Shown: positions 18,448 through 26,818 of the stretch, in pieces
Layout of the letters: each line of letters begins with the position of its first letter
Position numbering within the stretch: the first letter of the stretch is position 1
Assembly: GCF_010727475.1 (NCBI RefSeq)
Contig: NZ_AP022567.1
Coordinates: forward strand, 4,526,001-4,590,000
Direction: 5' to 3'
Source: Mycolicibacterium mageritense
GTDB lineage: Bacteria; Actinomycetota; Actinomycetes; Mycobacteriales; Mycobacteriaceae
Length of the DNA stretch: 64,000 nt
Notes under the pieces: generated by a model
Databases searched by the model: none
What the model was told of the DNA's origin: nothing
What the model saw: the letters and a program-made list of their open reading frames with translations, nothing else
Translations under genes and position numbers: made by a program

Positions 18448-20163
18448 GTGACGTCAGCAGCGTCAGGGAAACCGACAGTCCAGCGCAAGCAGTCGGAGCG
18501 CACCAAGGTTCTCGAGGACCGTCCGGTCAATCTCGACGGGTTCGTCGAGGAGTGGCCCGAGGTCGGGATGGTTGCGCTCGACAGCGCATTCGACCCGGCC
18601 CCGAGTGTGCGCGTGGCCGACGGGGTTATCGTCGAGATGGACGGCCGGGCTCGCGCCGATTTCGATTTCATCGACCAGTTCATCGCCGATCACGCGATCG
18701 ACGTGGCCACCACCGAGCAGGCCATGGCGATCCCCGCGGTGGAGATCGCGCAGATGCTCGTGGACCCGCACGTGACCCGCGACCAGGTGATCGCCGTGAC
18801 CGGCGGCCTGACCCCGGCCAAGCTGCTGGAAGTCGTCAAGACGATGAACATCGTCGAGATCATGATGGGCATGCAGAAGATGCGCGCGCGCCGGACCCCG
18901 GCGAATCAGGCGCACTGCACGAGCGCCCGAGACAATCCGCTGCAGGTGGCGTGCGAGGCCGCCGAGGCGTCGTTGCGCGGGTTCTCGGAAGTGGAAACGA
19001 CTTTGGGTGTCGTGCGCTACGCGCCGCTGGTCGCGATGGCGCTGCAGATCGGGGCCCAGGTCGGCTGCGGCGGCAGGCTCACGCAGTGCGCGCTGGAAGA
19101 GGCCACCGAGCTCGAACTCGGCATGCGCGGCATCACGGCCTACGCCGAGACCATCTCGGTGTACGGTACCGAGTCGGTGTTCGTCGACGGTGACGACACC
19201 CCGTGGTCGAAGGCGTTCCTCGCGGCGGCCTACGCCTCGCGCGGCATCAAGATGCGATTCACCTCGGGCACGGGTTCCGAGGTGCAGATGGGCAACGCCG
19301 AGGGCCGGTCCATGCTGTACCTGGAGATCCGCTGCATCCTGGTGGCCAAAGGCGCAGGCGTGCAAGGGCTGCAGAACGGTTCGATCTCGTGTATCGGTGT
19401 GCCGGGCGCGGTGCCCGCCGGTATCCGCGCGGTGGCCGCCGAGAATCTCATCGCATCGGCCGTCGACCTGGAGTGCGCGTCGGGCAACGACCAGTCGTTC
19501 TCGCATTCCCCGATGCGGCGCACCGCCCGGTTGCTGCCGCAGATGATGCCCGGAACCGACTTCATCACGTCGGGCTACTCGGCGACACCCAACTACGACA
19601 ACATGTTCGCCGGATCCAACGTCGACGCTGAGGATTTCGACGACTTCAACACCATCCAGCGCGATCTGCAGATCGACGGCGGATTGCGCCATGTCAACGA
19701 GGCCGAGATCCTCGCGGCCCGACACCGTGCCGGTAAGGCACTGCAGGCCGTGTTCAAATACCTTGATCTGCCCGCGATCTCCGACGCCGAGATCGAGGCC
19801 GCCACGTACGCGCACGGCAGCCGCGAGCTGATCCCGCGCGATGTGCTCGAGGATCTCAAGGGCGCACAGCAGGTGATGGAACGCAACGTGACCGGACTCG
19901 ACCTGGTGAAGGCCCTCGAGTCGACCGGGTTCACCGACATCGCCGAGAACCTGCTCGCCGTGCTGCGGCAACGCGTTTCGGGCGACCTGCTGCACACGTC
20001 GGCGATCATGACCCGCGACCTCAAGCCGCTGTCGGCGGTCAACGACCGCAACGACTACGCGGGCCCCGGGACCGGCTATCGCCCTTCGGGTGAGCGCTGG
20101 GAAGAGATGAAGCGGCTACGGCACGTCACGAGCGCGGAGAACCCGGAAGAAGAGGTTCAGTGA
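18448..20163 (+). CDS. pduC: Adenosylcobalamin-dependent diol/glycerol dehydratase, large subunit
   Basis: 571-residue catalytic subunit of the B12-dependent diol/glycerol dehydratase. It carries the family's TIM-barrel segments, for example MMGMQKMRARRTP, the VEMDGRARADFDFIDQFIA start, TSGTGSEVQMG, ECASGNDQSFSHSPMRR and the YSATPNYDNMFAGSN region near the active site. It catalyses radical-based 1,2-elimination of water from 1,2-propanediol, glycerol or ethanediol. The GTG at 18448 has an ideal AGGAG seven bases upstream; earlier in-frame codons lie within the small-subunit gene. The medium-subunit gene starts one base after its stop. No encapsulation peptide for a microcompartment is obvious at the N-terminus. 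Confidence 0.93.
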   Translation: MTSAASGKPTVQRKQSERTKVLEDRPVNLDGFVEEWPEVGMVALDSAFDPAPSVRVADGVIVEMDGRARADFDFIDQFIADHAIDVATTEQAMAIPAVEIAQMLVDPHVTRDQVIAVTGGLTPAKLLEVVKTMNIVEIMMGMQKMRARRTPANQAHCTSARDNPLQVACEAAEASLRGFSEVETTLGVVRYAPLVAMALQIGAQVGCGGRLTQCALEEATELELGMRGITAYAETISVYGTESVFVDGDDTPWSKAFLAAAYASRGIKMRFTSGTGSEVQMGNAEGRSMLYLEIRCILVAKGAGVQGLQNGSISCIGVPGAVPAGIRAVAAENLIASAVDLECASGNDQSFSHSPMRRTARLLPQMMPGTDFITSGYSATPNYDNMFAGSNVDAEDFDDFNTIQRDLQIDGGLRHVNEAEILAARHRAGKALQAVFKYLDLPAISDAEIEAATYAHGSRELIPRDVLEDLKGAQQVMERNVTGLDLVKALESTGFTDIAENLLAVLRQRVSGDLLHTSAIMTRDLKPLSAVNDRNDYAGPGTGYRPSGERWEEMKRLRHVTSAENPEEEVQ

Positions 20164-20164
20164 G

Positions 20165-20746
20165 ATGGCAGACAGGACAATCACTTTCACCGGTGAGACC
20201 GCGGCACAGCCGGGCACGCGTTCCGACGAGGTGGTGCTGGGCATCTCGCCGGCATTCGCCGACTTCTTCAGCCAGACCATCATCGGTCTCTCGCACGCCG
20301 ACGTGATCCGCCAGATCCTGGCAGGCATCGAGGAGCAGGAGGTCACGGCGCGCTGCATCCGGGTCCGGCACAGCAGCGACCTGGCCGTGGTGGCCCACAC
20401 CGCGGCCAAACTCTCCGGATCTGGCATCGGGATCGGCATCCTGTCGCGCGGTACGTCGATGATCCACCAGCGCGACCTGCCCAGGCTGTCGAGCCTCGAG
20501 CTGTTTCCGCAGAGCCCGCTGATGACGTTGGAGACCTACCGCAGCATCGGGTCGAACGCCGCGCAGTACGCGAAAGGCGAGTCGCCCGAGCCTGTTCCCA
20601 CTCTCAACGATCAGATGGCTCGGCCTCGGTGGCAGGCCAAGGCCGCGCTGCTGCACCTCAAGGAGACCGAGCAGATCCGCAAGCAGGCCAAGCCTGTCGA
20701 GGTGGTGGCGGAGTTCGCGCAACCTTCGGGGGCGTTGGGTAGTTGA
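20165..20746 (+). CDS. pduD: Adenosylcobalamin-dependent diol/glycerol dehydratase, medium subunit
   Basis: 193-residue beta subunit, which with the large subunit holds the cobalamin cofactor. Recognisable regions are DEVVLGISPAFADFF, the VTARCIRVRHSSDLA segment and SGIGIGILSRGTSMIHQRDLP. Many PduD proteins of microcompartments have an N-terminal targeting extension of about 30 residues; here only a short unstructured N-terminus of about 20 residues (MADRTITFTGETAAQP) precedes the core, in line with the lack of shell genes. The gene begins one base after the large subunit stop and its TGA overlaps the next ATG. Confidence 0.9.
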   Translation: MADRTITFTGETAAQPGTRSDEVVLGISPAFADFFSQTIIGLSHADVIRQILAGIEEQEVTARCIRVRHSSDLAVVAHTAAKLSGSGIGIGILSRGTSMIHQRDLPRLSSLELFPQSPLMTLETYRSIGSNAAQYAKGESPEPVPTLNDQMARPRWQAKAALLHLKETEQIRKQAKPVEVVAEFAQPSGALGS

Positions 20747-22611
20747 TGACGAGAACCGTTGTCGGCGTCGACATCGGTAATTCGACGACGGAGGCCAGCG
20801 CCGCGGTGATCGAACCCGACGGTTCGGTGGCTTACCGCGGTGCGGCGCTGACCGCCACGACCGGGGTCAAGGGCACGCCGCGCAACGTCGACGGGGTGGC
20901 CGATGCGGTGGCACGTGCGCTGGGCACGGCCGGAATCGCGCTCGCGCAGCTCGATGTCGTCCTGCTCAACGAGGCCACCCCGGTGATCAGCGGTCTGGCG
21001 ATGGAGACCATCACCGAGACCATCATCACCGAATCGACCATGATCGGCCACGATCCGCGCACACCGGGTGGGCGCGGACTCGGCGTCGGAACCACGGTCG
21101 CCTTCGGCTCGCTCGCCCAAACGCGTCCGGGTGACAAGGTGATCGTCGTCGTGCCCAAGGGCGTCGATTTCGAGGACACCGCGCAGGGCATCAACGCCGC
21201 CGTGCGACGCGGGGTCGACGTGGCCGCCGCGATTCTCGGCAACGACGATGCCGTCCTGGTGGTCAACCGGCTCGACTCGGCGGTCCCGGTCATCGACGAG
21301 GTGTCGCGGATCGAGGCGGTGCCGCTGGGCATGCTCGCGGCCGTCGAGGTGGCCGGGCCCGGCCAGACCATCCGCACGCTGTCCAATGCCTATGGGCTGG
21401 CGACCATTTTCGAGCTCGACGCGGCCGCGACCCGGGTGGTCTCGCCCGTGGCCAGGGCCTTGACGGGTAACCGGTCGGCAGTCGTGGTGCGCACTCCCGC
21501 GGGTGATGTGGCCGACCGCACGATAGCCGCGGGATCGCTGTCGTTTGAGGGAGCACGTAAGCGAGCGACCGTGGACGTGTCGGGCGGCGCCGCGGAGATC
21601 ATGGCCGCTGTCGAACGGGTCGGTCCACTGCTCGACGTGGCGGGGGAGCCGGGCACAAACACCGGTGGGATGATCGCGAACGTGCGCCAGAGCATGGCCG
21701 ACCTGTCCGGTCACGCCACCGCCGACGTGCGCATCCAAGATCTGCTTGCGGTCGACACGTTTGTGCCACAGGAGGTTCGGGGCGGCGTCGCGGGCGAGGT
21801 CGCCCTGGAGAACGCGGTCGCGCTGGCAGCGATGGTGCGCACCAAGGACAGCGTCATGCAGGCCGTCGCCGACGCGGTGGCCGACCGGCTCCGTGCTGAC
21901 GGCGCGCCCGGCGTGCGGGTGATCGTCGGCGGCGTCGAGGCGGAGATGGCCGTGCGGGGTGCCCTGACGACACCGGGGACCGACAAACCACTGGTGGTAC
22001 TCGACCTCGGTGGCGGTTCGACCGACGCCGCACTGATCGAGGCCGACGGCACGATCGCGGCCGTCCATCTGGCCGGAGCGGGGGATCTGGTCACCAAGCT
22101 CATCGACGCCGAACTGGGACTCGACAACCTCGAACTGGCCGAGGACGTCAAGAGGTTCCCACTGGGCAAGGCCGAGAGCTTCTTTCATGTGCGGCTGGAG
22201 AACGGTACCGTGCAGTTCTTCGAGACGCCTTTACCCACAACGGCCTTCGCGAGGGTCGTCACGCTGGCTGAGCACGGCATGAACCCGATACCGACCCGGC
22301 ACACCATGGACCGCATCAGGATGGTGCGCCGTGGCGCGAAAGAGCGTGTGTTCGTGGTCAATGCGCTACGCGCGCTGAAGGCCATCGCGCCCGCCGGTGA
22401 TCTGCGGCAGATCGGCTTCGTCGTGCTGCTCGGTGGGTGTGCCCTCGATTTCGAGATACCCGAACTCATCGCCGACGCCCTGGCGTCCTACGGAATCGTC
22501 TGTGGTACAGGGAATGTCCGCGGCACCGAGGGCCCCCGCAATGCGGTGGCGTCCGGATTGGTCGCCGCACATGCGACCGCCCAACTTGCGGGGTCTGCCG
22601 TTGGCGCATGA
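20746..22611 (+). CDS. pduG: Diol dehydratase-reactivating factor, large subunit
   Basis: 621-residue Hsp70-like ATPase that exchanges damaged cobalamin for intact adenosylcobalamin in diol dehydratase. The N-terminal actin-fold phosphate loop is VGVDIGNSTTEA, and the second phosphate site is VLDLGGGSTDAA at about residue 420. Length matches the DdrA/PduG family. ATG overlaps the medium subunit stop by one base (TGATG). It works with the small subunit encoded next. Confidence 0.92.
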   Translation: MTRTVVGVDIGNSTTEASAAVIEPDGSVAYRGAALTATTGVKGTPRNVDGVADAVARALGTAGIALAQLDVVLLNEATPVISGLAMETITETIITESTMIGHDPRTPGGRGLGVGTTVAFGSLAQTRPGDKVIVVVPKGVDFEDTAQGINAAVRRGVDVAAAILGNDDAVLVVNRLDSAVPVIDEVSRIEAVPLGMLAAVEVAGPGQTIRTLSNAYGLATIFELDAAATRVVSPVARALTGNRSAVVVRTPAGDVADRTIAAGSLSFEGARKRATVDVSGGAAEIMAAVERVGPLLDVAGEPGTNTGGMIANVRQSMADLSGHATADVRIQDLLAVDTFVPQEVRGGVAGEVALENAVALAAMVRTKDSVMQAVADAVADRLRADGAPGVRVIVGGVEAEMAVRGALTTPGTDKPLVVLDLGGGSTDAALIEADGTIAAVHLAGAGDLVTKLIDAELGLDNLELAEDVKRFPLGKAESFFHVRLENGTVQFFETPLPTTAFARVVTLAEHGMNPIPTRHTMDRIRMVRRGAKERVFVVNALRALKAIAPAGDLRQIGFVVLLGGCALDFEIPELIADALASYGIVCGTGNVRGTEGPRNAVASGLVAAHATAQLAGSAVGA

Positions 22612-22972
22612 CAGTGGCCGACCTGAGCGACCCGCGATCGTGATCGTCAGCGCGGCCGGCGGGGCGGCCGAGCGCGAGGTCGCCGCGGGGATCGAGGAGG
22701 AAGGCGTTCCCTACGTCGTCCGTCGAGACGAAATCGACGTGTCGGCAATCGATCTGGCACGCAGTGCTGCGCTACGCTCGCCCCTGGGTGTCGGCGTGGG
22801 CGTGGACGCTCGCGGTGAGGTGTGGGTGCACCACGCGAAACTCGCCGAACCGCTGGTCGAGCTGGGTTCTGGTGGTGTCGCCGACGCCGATGTCGCGCGG
22901 ATGCTCGGACATCACGCGGCACGGATCGTGGTCGGGCTTCCGCTCAAGCCGGATAACCGATCTCGCGAATAA
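22601..22972 (+). CDS. pduH: Diol dehydratase-reactivating factor, small subunit
   Basis: About 123 residues, DdrB/PduH family, recognised by PAIVIVSAAGG near the start, an I-x-E-E-G-x-P-Y-V pattern and the SPLGVGVGVD segment. It has the subunit fold of the dehydratase medium subunit and swaps with it during reactivation. The start is uncertain: TTG at 22601 with GCGGGG upstream overlaps pduG by 11 bases and gives full family length; GTG at 22640 would remove 13 residues. Last gene of the diol dehydratase operon. Confidence 0.82.
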   Translation: MAHDSGRPERPAIVIVSAAGGAAEREVAAGIEEEGVPYVVRRDEIDVSAIDLARSAALRSPLGVGVGVDARGEVWVHHAKLAEPLVELGSGGVADADVARMLGHHAARIVVGLPLKPDNRSRE

Positions 22973-23020
22973 CCCGCCAGGGGTAGACACGGCGGCCATC
23001 TCCGGCGATACTTCTCTATC

Positions 23021-23106
23021 AAAGGTTGAGAAACCGACCTTTAGGCTTACCGGCGGGGCGGGAAGCCGAAGGTGAAAGCCTGGTGGCCACGACCAAAAGG
23101 TCGGTT
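23021..23106 (+). ncRNA. Candidate structured RNA leader of the ethanolamine operon (three-way junction)
   Basis: Base-by-base inspection shows P1 = 23032-23042 with 23096-23106 (11 perfect pairs). It encloses P2 (23043-23048 with 23076-23081, continuing through ACC/GGT and GGC/GCC to a 10-base loop) and short P3 (23082-23084 with 23092-23094). Almost no bases are left unpaired between helices. A competing hairpin, AAAGGT (23021-23026) with ACCTTT (23037-23042), uses the same 5' arm of P1. This mutually exclusive design is what a riboswitch-like leader needs. No cobalamin B12-box or other known riboswitch core was recognised. It lies about 105 bases before the permease start. Confidence 0.55.
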
Positions 23107-23136
23107 ACCGCTTTCAGGTCAGCCGTGGCTGGCATG

Positions 23137-23159
23137 TGCGGAAGCATCGTCGCTCCGCA
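23137..23159 (+). promoter_or_regulatory. Hairpin with six-base loop ahead of the ethanolamine permease
   Basis: TGCGGAAGC (23137-23145) and GCTCCGCA (23152-23159) pair with one bulge, closing the six-base loop ATCGTC. A at loop position 1 and G at position 4 are the features of ANTAR-protein RNA targets, which often control ethanolamine genes in other bacteria; the required second hairpin of that type is not clear here. Confidence 0.35.
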
Positions 23160-23211
23160 TCCGCGTCGTTGACACGTCGAACGCAAAGCATTGCAAATAA
23201 AGGAGTTTGAA

Positions 23212-24624
23212 GTGGCCGGTGTCGAAGAACACCTCGAGTCCGCAGCGTATCTGCAGAAACGTCAGTTGAAATCGGGCAGCGCCGGGTGGTTGCTGCTGGC
23301 CGGCCTCGGGGTCAGCTACGTGGTGTCCGGTGACTACTCCGGATGGAACTTCGGCCTGGCGCAGGGGGGCTTCGGCGGCCTGGCCATCGCGGCCGTCGTG
23401 ATCGCAGGCATGTACCTGGCGCTGGTCCTCGGCATGGCCGAGCTGTCGTCGGCGCTGCCCGCGGCGGGTGGCGGCTACACGTTCGCCCGCCGCGCGTTGG
23501 GCCCGTGGGGCGGGTTCGCCACCGGCACGGCGATCCTCATCGAGTACTCGATCGCGCCCGCGGCCATCGCGACGTTCATCGGCGCCTACGTCGAATCGCT
23601 GGGGTTGTTCGGCATCACCAACGGGTGGTGGGTCTATCTGGCGGCCTATGCGTTGTTCATCGGGATCCACCTCTCGGGTGTCGGTGAGGCGCTCAAGGTG
23701 ATGTTCGTGATCACCGCCATCGCCCTGGTCGGCCTGGTGGTCTTCGCCGTCGCGGCGATCGGCCACTTCGACGTCGCCAACCTGACCAACATCGCGGTGG
23801 ACTCAGGCGCTGCCGGTGCCTCGGAATTCCTGCCGCACGGCTACCTCGGCATCTGGGCCGCCATCCCGTTCGCCATCTGGTTCTTCCTCGCGGTCGAGGG
23901 CGTGCCGCTGGCCGCCGAGGAAACCGCCAATCCGGAGCGCAACGTGCCACGCGGCATCATCGCGGCCATCGCGGTGCTGCTCGTGAGCTGCGCGGTGGTG
24001 CTGGTGCTGACCACCGGAGCCGGTGGCGCCGAAGAGATGTCGGACTCCGGCAACCCGTTGGTCGAGGCCCTCGGTGACGGCACGGCGGCCAAGCTGGTCA
24101 ACTACATCGGCCTGGCGGGCCTCATCGCAAGCTTCTTCTCGATCATCTACGCCTACTCGCGCCAGCTGTTCGCGCTGTCGCGGGCTGGTTACCTGCCGAC
24201 CGCCCTGTCGGTGACCAACTCGCGTAAGGCACCGACGCTGGCGCTCATCATCCCCGGCATCATCGGCTTCATCCTGTCGCTGACCGGGCAAGGTGCCCTG
24301 CTGCTCAACATGGCCGTGTTCGGCGCCGCGCTGAGCTATGTATTGATGATGATCAGCCACATCGTGCTGCGGGTCCGCGAACCCAACATGCCGCGGCCCT
24401 ACCGCACCCCGGGTGGCGCCATCACCACGGGCTTCGCGCTCGTCATCGCGGTGCTGGCCGTGATCGCGACGTTCCTGGTGGATCCGGTCGCCGCAGGGTG
24501 GTGCCTGGCCGTGTTCGCCGGCTTCATGGTCTACTTCGCGGTCTACAGCCGCCACCGCCTGGTGGCCAACTCGCCCGACGAAGAGTTCGCGATGCTCGCC
24601 CAGGCCGAGAGCGAATTGAAGTGA
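23212..24624 (+). CDS. Ethanolamine permease, APC superfamily
   Basis: 470-residue membrane transporter with about twelve hydrophobic segments. The first helix has GVSYVVSGDYSGWNFG, the sequence style of the bacterial ethanolamine permease branch of the amino acid-polyamine-organocation superfamily; ELSSALPAAGGGYTFAR and the EGVPLAAEETANPERNVPRG loop also fit. It would import ethanolamine for the lyase encoded directly downstream. GTG at 23212 is chosen because AAGGAG lies six bases upstream. Its stop overlaps the eutB start as GTGA. An unusually structured leader precedes it. Confidence 0.88.
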   Translation: MAGVEEHLESAAYLQKRQLKSGSAGWLLLAGLGVSYVVSGDYSGWNFGLAQGGFGGLAIAAVVIAGMYLALVLGMAELSSALPAAGGGYTFARRALGPWGGFATGTAILIEYSIAPAAIATFIGAYVESLGLFGITNGWWVYLAAYALFIGIHLSGVGEALKVMFVITAIALVGLVVFAVAAIGHFDVANLTNIAVDSGAAGASEFLPHGYLGIWAAIPFAIWFFLAVEGVPLAAEETANPERNVPRGIIAAIAVLLVSCAVVLVLTTGAGGAEEMSDSGNPLVEALGDGTAAKLVNYIGLAGLIASFFSIIYAYSRQLFALSRAGYLPTALSVTNSRKAPTLALIIPGIIGFILSLTGQGALLLNMAVFGAALSYVLMMISHIVLRVREPNMPRPYRTPGGAITTGFALVIAVLAVIATFLVDPVAAGWCLAVFAGFMVYFAVYSRHRLVANSPDEEFAMLAQAESELK

Positions 24625-26036
24625 TTTACCGCCAACAGGTTTCGGGCGTGACATACACGTTCGACGGGCTCGTCGAGGTGATGGCCAAGGCCACCCCGTT
24701 GCGCTCGGGCGATCAGCTGGCGGGCTGCGCGGCCGAGCACGACGGTGAACGGGCGGCGGCCGCCTGGGTGCTCGCCGACCTGCCGCTCGAGGTCTTCCTC
24801 AACGAGGAGATCGTCCCGTACGACACCGATGAGGTCACCCGGCTGATCATGGACAGCCATGACCGCCAAGCCTTTTCGGCGATCTCCCACCTGACCGTCG
24901 GCGGGCTGCGGGACTGGCTGATGGACACCGCGGCGCACGATCACAGCGCCGAGCGGCTCGCGGCCGTCGCGCCAGGGCTGACGCCGGAGATGGTCGCCGC
25001 GGTCAGCAAGATCATGCGCAACCAGGATCTGATCGCGGTGGCGGCCGCCGCCCAGGTGACAGCGGCGTTCCGGACCACCATCGGTGCCCGCGGCACCCTG
25101 GCCACGCGGTTGCAGCCCAACCATCCCACCGACGATCCCCGTGGCATCGCCGCCGCGGTGCTCGACGGGCTGCTGCTGGGCTGCGGTGATGCGGTGATCG
25201 GGATCAACCCGGCCACCGATTCGCCGCAGGCCACCGCCGACCTGCTGTACCTGCTCGACTCGATCCGCACGCGCTACGACATCCCGGCCCAGTCCTGCGT
25301 GCTGTCCCACGTCACCACCACGATCGGGCTGGTCGAGGCCGGCGCGCCCGTGGATCTGATGTTCCAGTCCATCGCGGGCACCGAGGGCGCCAATTCGGCG
25401 TTCGGGGTGAACCTGGCGTTGTTGCGGGAAGGCAACGAAGCTGCGCGCAGTCTGCGCCGCGGCACGGTCGGCGACAACGTGATGTACCTGGAGACCGGGC
25501 AGGGCTCGGTGCTGAGCTCGGGTACGCACCTCGGCGTCGGTGGCAAGCCGGTGGACCAGCAGACCCTGGAGGCCCGCGCCTACGCGGTGGCTCGCGATCT
25601 GCAGCCGTTGCTGGTCAACACCGTCGTCGGCTTCATCGGCCCGGAGTACCTCTACGACGGCAAGCAGATCATCCGGGCCGGCCTGGAAGACCACTTCTGC
25701 GGCAAGCTGCTGGGCCTGCCGATGGGCGTGGATGTCTGCTACACCAACCACGCCGAGGCCGACCAGAACGACATGGACACACTGCTGACGCTGTTGGCCG
25801 CGGCGCAGGTGGCGTTCGTGATCACCGTGCCGGGCGCCGACGACGTGATGCTGGGCTACCAGAGCCTGTCGTTCCACGACGTGCTGACCACGCGGCGCAC
25901 CCTCGGCCTGCGGCCCGCCCCCGAGTTCGAGGCCTGGCTGCGCAAGGTCGGGATGGTCGACGATTCCGGCAAGCTCACGCCGTTCGACCTGGAGAGTTCG
26001 GTGCTGCGGTCACTCACGTCGGCGGAGGCGCCATGA
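24621..26036 (+). CDS. eutB: Ethanolamine ammonia-lyase, large subunit
   Basis: 471-residue catalytic subunit of adenosylcobalamin-dependent ethanolamine ammonia-lyase, which converts ethanolamine to acetaldehyde and ammonia. Characteristic regions visible are SGDQLAGCAA, LNEEIVPYDTDEVTR, TRLQPNHPTDDP, the GINPATDS loop, MFQSIAGTEGAN and GLPMGVDVCYTNHAEADQND. It starts with GTG inside the permease stop codon and ends overlapping eutC (ATGA), so permease, eutB, eutC and the following gene are translationally coupled. The acetaldehyde formed is a likely substrate of the dehydrogenase at 13.2 kb. No shell, EutE or EutD genes are present. Confidence 0.95.
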   Translation: MIYRQQVSGVTYTFDGLVEVMAKATPLRSGDQLAGCAAEHDGERAAAAWVLADLPLEVFLNEEIVPYDTDEVTRLIMDSHDRQAFSAISHLTVGGLRDWLMDTAAHDHSAERLAAVAPGLTPEMVAAVSKIMRNQDLIAVAAAAQVTAAFRTTIGARGTLATRLQPNHPTDDPRGIAAAVLDGLLLGCGDAVIGINPATDSPQATADLLYLLDSIRTRYDIPAQSCVLSHVTTTIGLVEAGAPVDLMFQSIAGTEGANSAFGVNLALLREGNEAARSLRRGTVGDNVMYLETGQGSVLSSGTHLGVGGKPVDQQTLEARAYAVARDLQPLLVNTVVGFIGPEYLYDGKQIIRAGLEDHFCGKLLGLPMGVDVCYTNHAEADQNDMDTLLTLLAAAQVAFVITVPGADDVMLGYQSLSFHDVLTTRRTLGLRPAPEFEAWLRKVGMVDDSGKLTPFDLESSVLRSLTSAEAP

Positions 26037-26818
26037 CCACCAATGATGTTGCAGTTCAGGAGTTCTGGGATGAGTTGCGCAAGACCACCCAGGCCAGGAT
26101 CGGGTTGGGCCGCGCGGGCAACGCGCTGCCCACCCGGCGTGTGCTGGAACTCGCCGCCGCGCACGCTGCCGCGCGCGACGCCGTCCACATCCCACTGGAC
26201 GTCGAACAACTCGCCGCGCAGGTGCGGGAGATCGGGATCGGCGAACCGGTGCTGGCCACCAGCCGGGCCACTTCCCGCGACGAATATCTGCGCCGGCCGG
26301 ACCTCGGACGGCAACCCTCAGAGCACATGGCGATCCCCGCGTCAGGCGCGGACATCGGCTTCATCCTCGCCGACGGATTGTCACCGACTGCGCTCAACCA
26401 CCACGGCGCGGCGCTGCTCGCCGAACTCGTGGCGCAGTTGCGCGAGCGGTACACGTTGGCACCGCCGGTGATCGCCACGCAGGCCAGAGTGGGGCTGGGC
26501 GATCACATCGGCGCGGCCGCACGGGTACGTACGTTGCTCGTCATCATCGGCGAACGGCCCGGCCTGAGCGTCGCCGACAGCCTCGGCATCTACCTGACGC
26601 ACCTGCCCCAACCCGGGCGCACCGACGCCGACCGCAACTGCATCTCCAACATCCACCCGCCCGACGGCCTCGGATACGTCGAAGCGGCGCGGGTGGCCGC
26701 CGGGCTCGTCGAAGGTGCTCTCGCACTGGGCCGCTCGGGCGTCGACCTGAAGGACACCTCACGAACCGCAGCGCTGGGGCCGACCAGCGTCGCCCAACTG
26801 AACCAGGGAGTTTCATGA
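26033..26818 (+). CDS. eutC: Ethanolamine ammonia-lyase, small subunit
   Basis: 261-residue small subunit. The family core is clear: TQARIGLGRAGNALPT, the DIGFILADGLSP segment, RVGLGDHIG, VIIGERPGLS and the C-terminal DADRNCISNIHPPDGLGY region that contacts cobalamin. The long disordered N-terminus and targeting signal of enteric EutC proteins is absent (only about 15 residues precede the core), consistent with a cytosolic enzyme without a microcompartment. It overlaps both eutB and the downstream HAD gene by four bases (ATGA). Confidence 0.94.
   Translation: MTTNDVAVQEFWDELRKTTQARIGLGRAGNALPTRRVLELAAAHAAARDAVHIPLDVEQLAAQVREIGIGEPVLATSRATSRDEYLRRPDLGRQPSEHMAIPASGADIGFILADGLSPTALNHHGAALLAELVAQLRERYTLAPPVIATQARVGLGDHIGAAARVRTLLVIIGERPGLSVADSLGIYLTHLPQPGRTDADRNCISNIHPPDGLGYVEAARVAAGLVEGALALGRSGVDLKDTSRTAALGPTSVAQLNQGVS

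Noticed and set aside
23183..23197. Third copy of the GCAAC-N6-GCAAC element before the permease
   Set aside because: The sequence is GCAAAGCATTGCAAA, with spacer of five and a changed last base in each half; too weak and too close to the start codon.
22973..23211. Cobalamin riboswitch upstream of the ethanolamine permease
   Set aside because: GGGAAGCCG and GGTGAAAGCC look a little like riboswitch core pieces, but no B12 box (GCCACTG) or P1-P4 arrangement of that class could be drawn; the bases are better explained by the three-way junction.
22973..23211. Glycine or c-di-GMP riboswitch
   Set aside because: GCCGAAGG-like bases occur, but the remaining conserved core sequences of those classes are absent.
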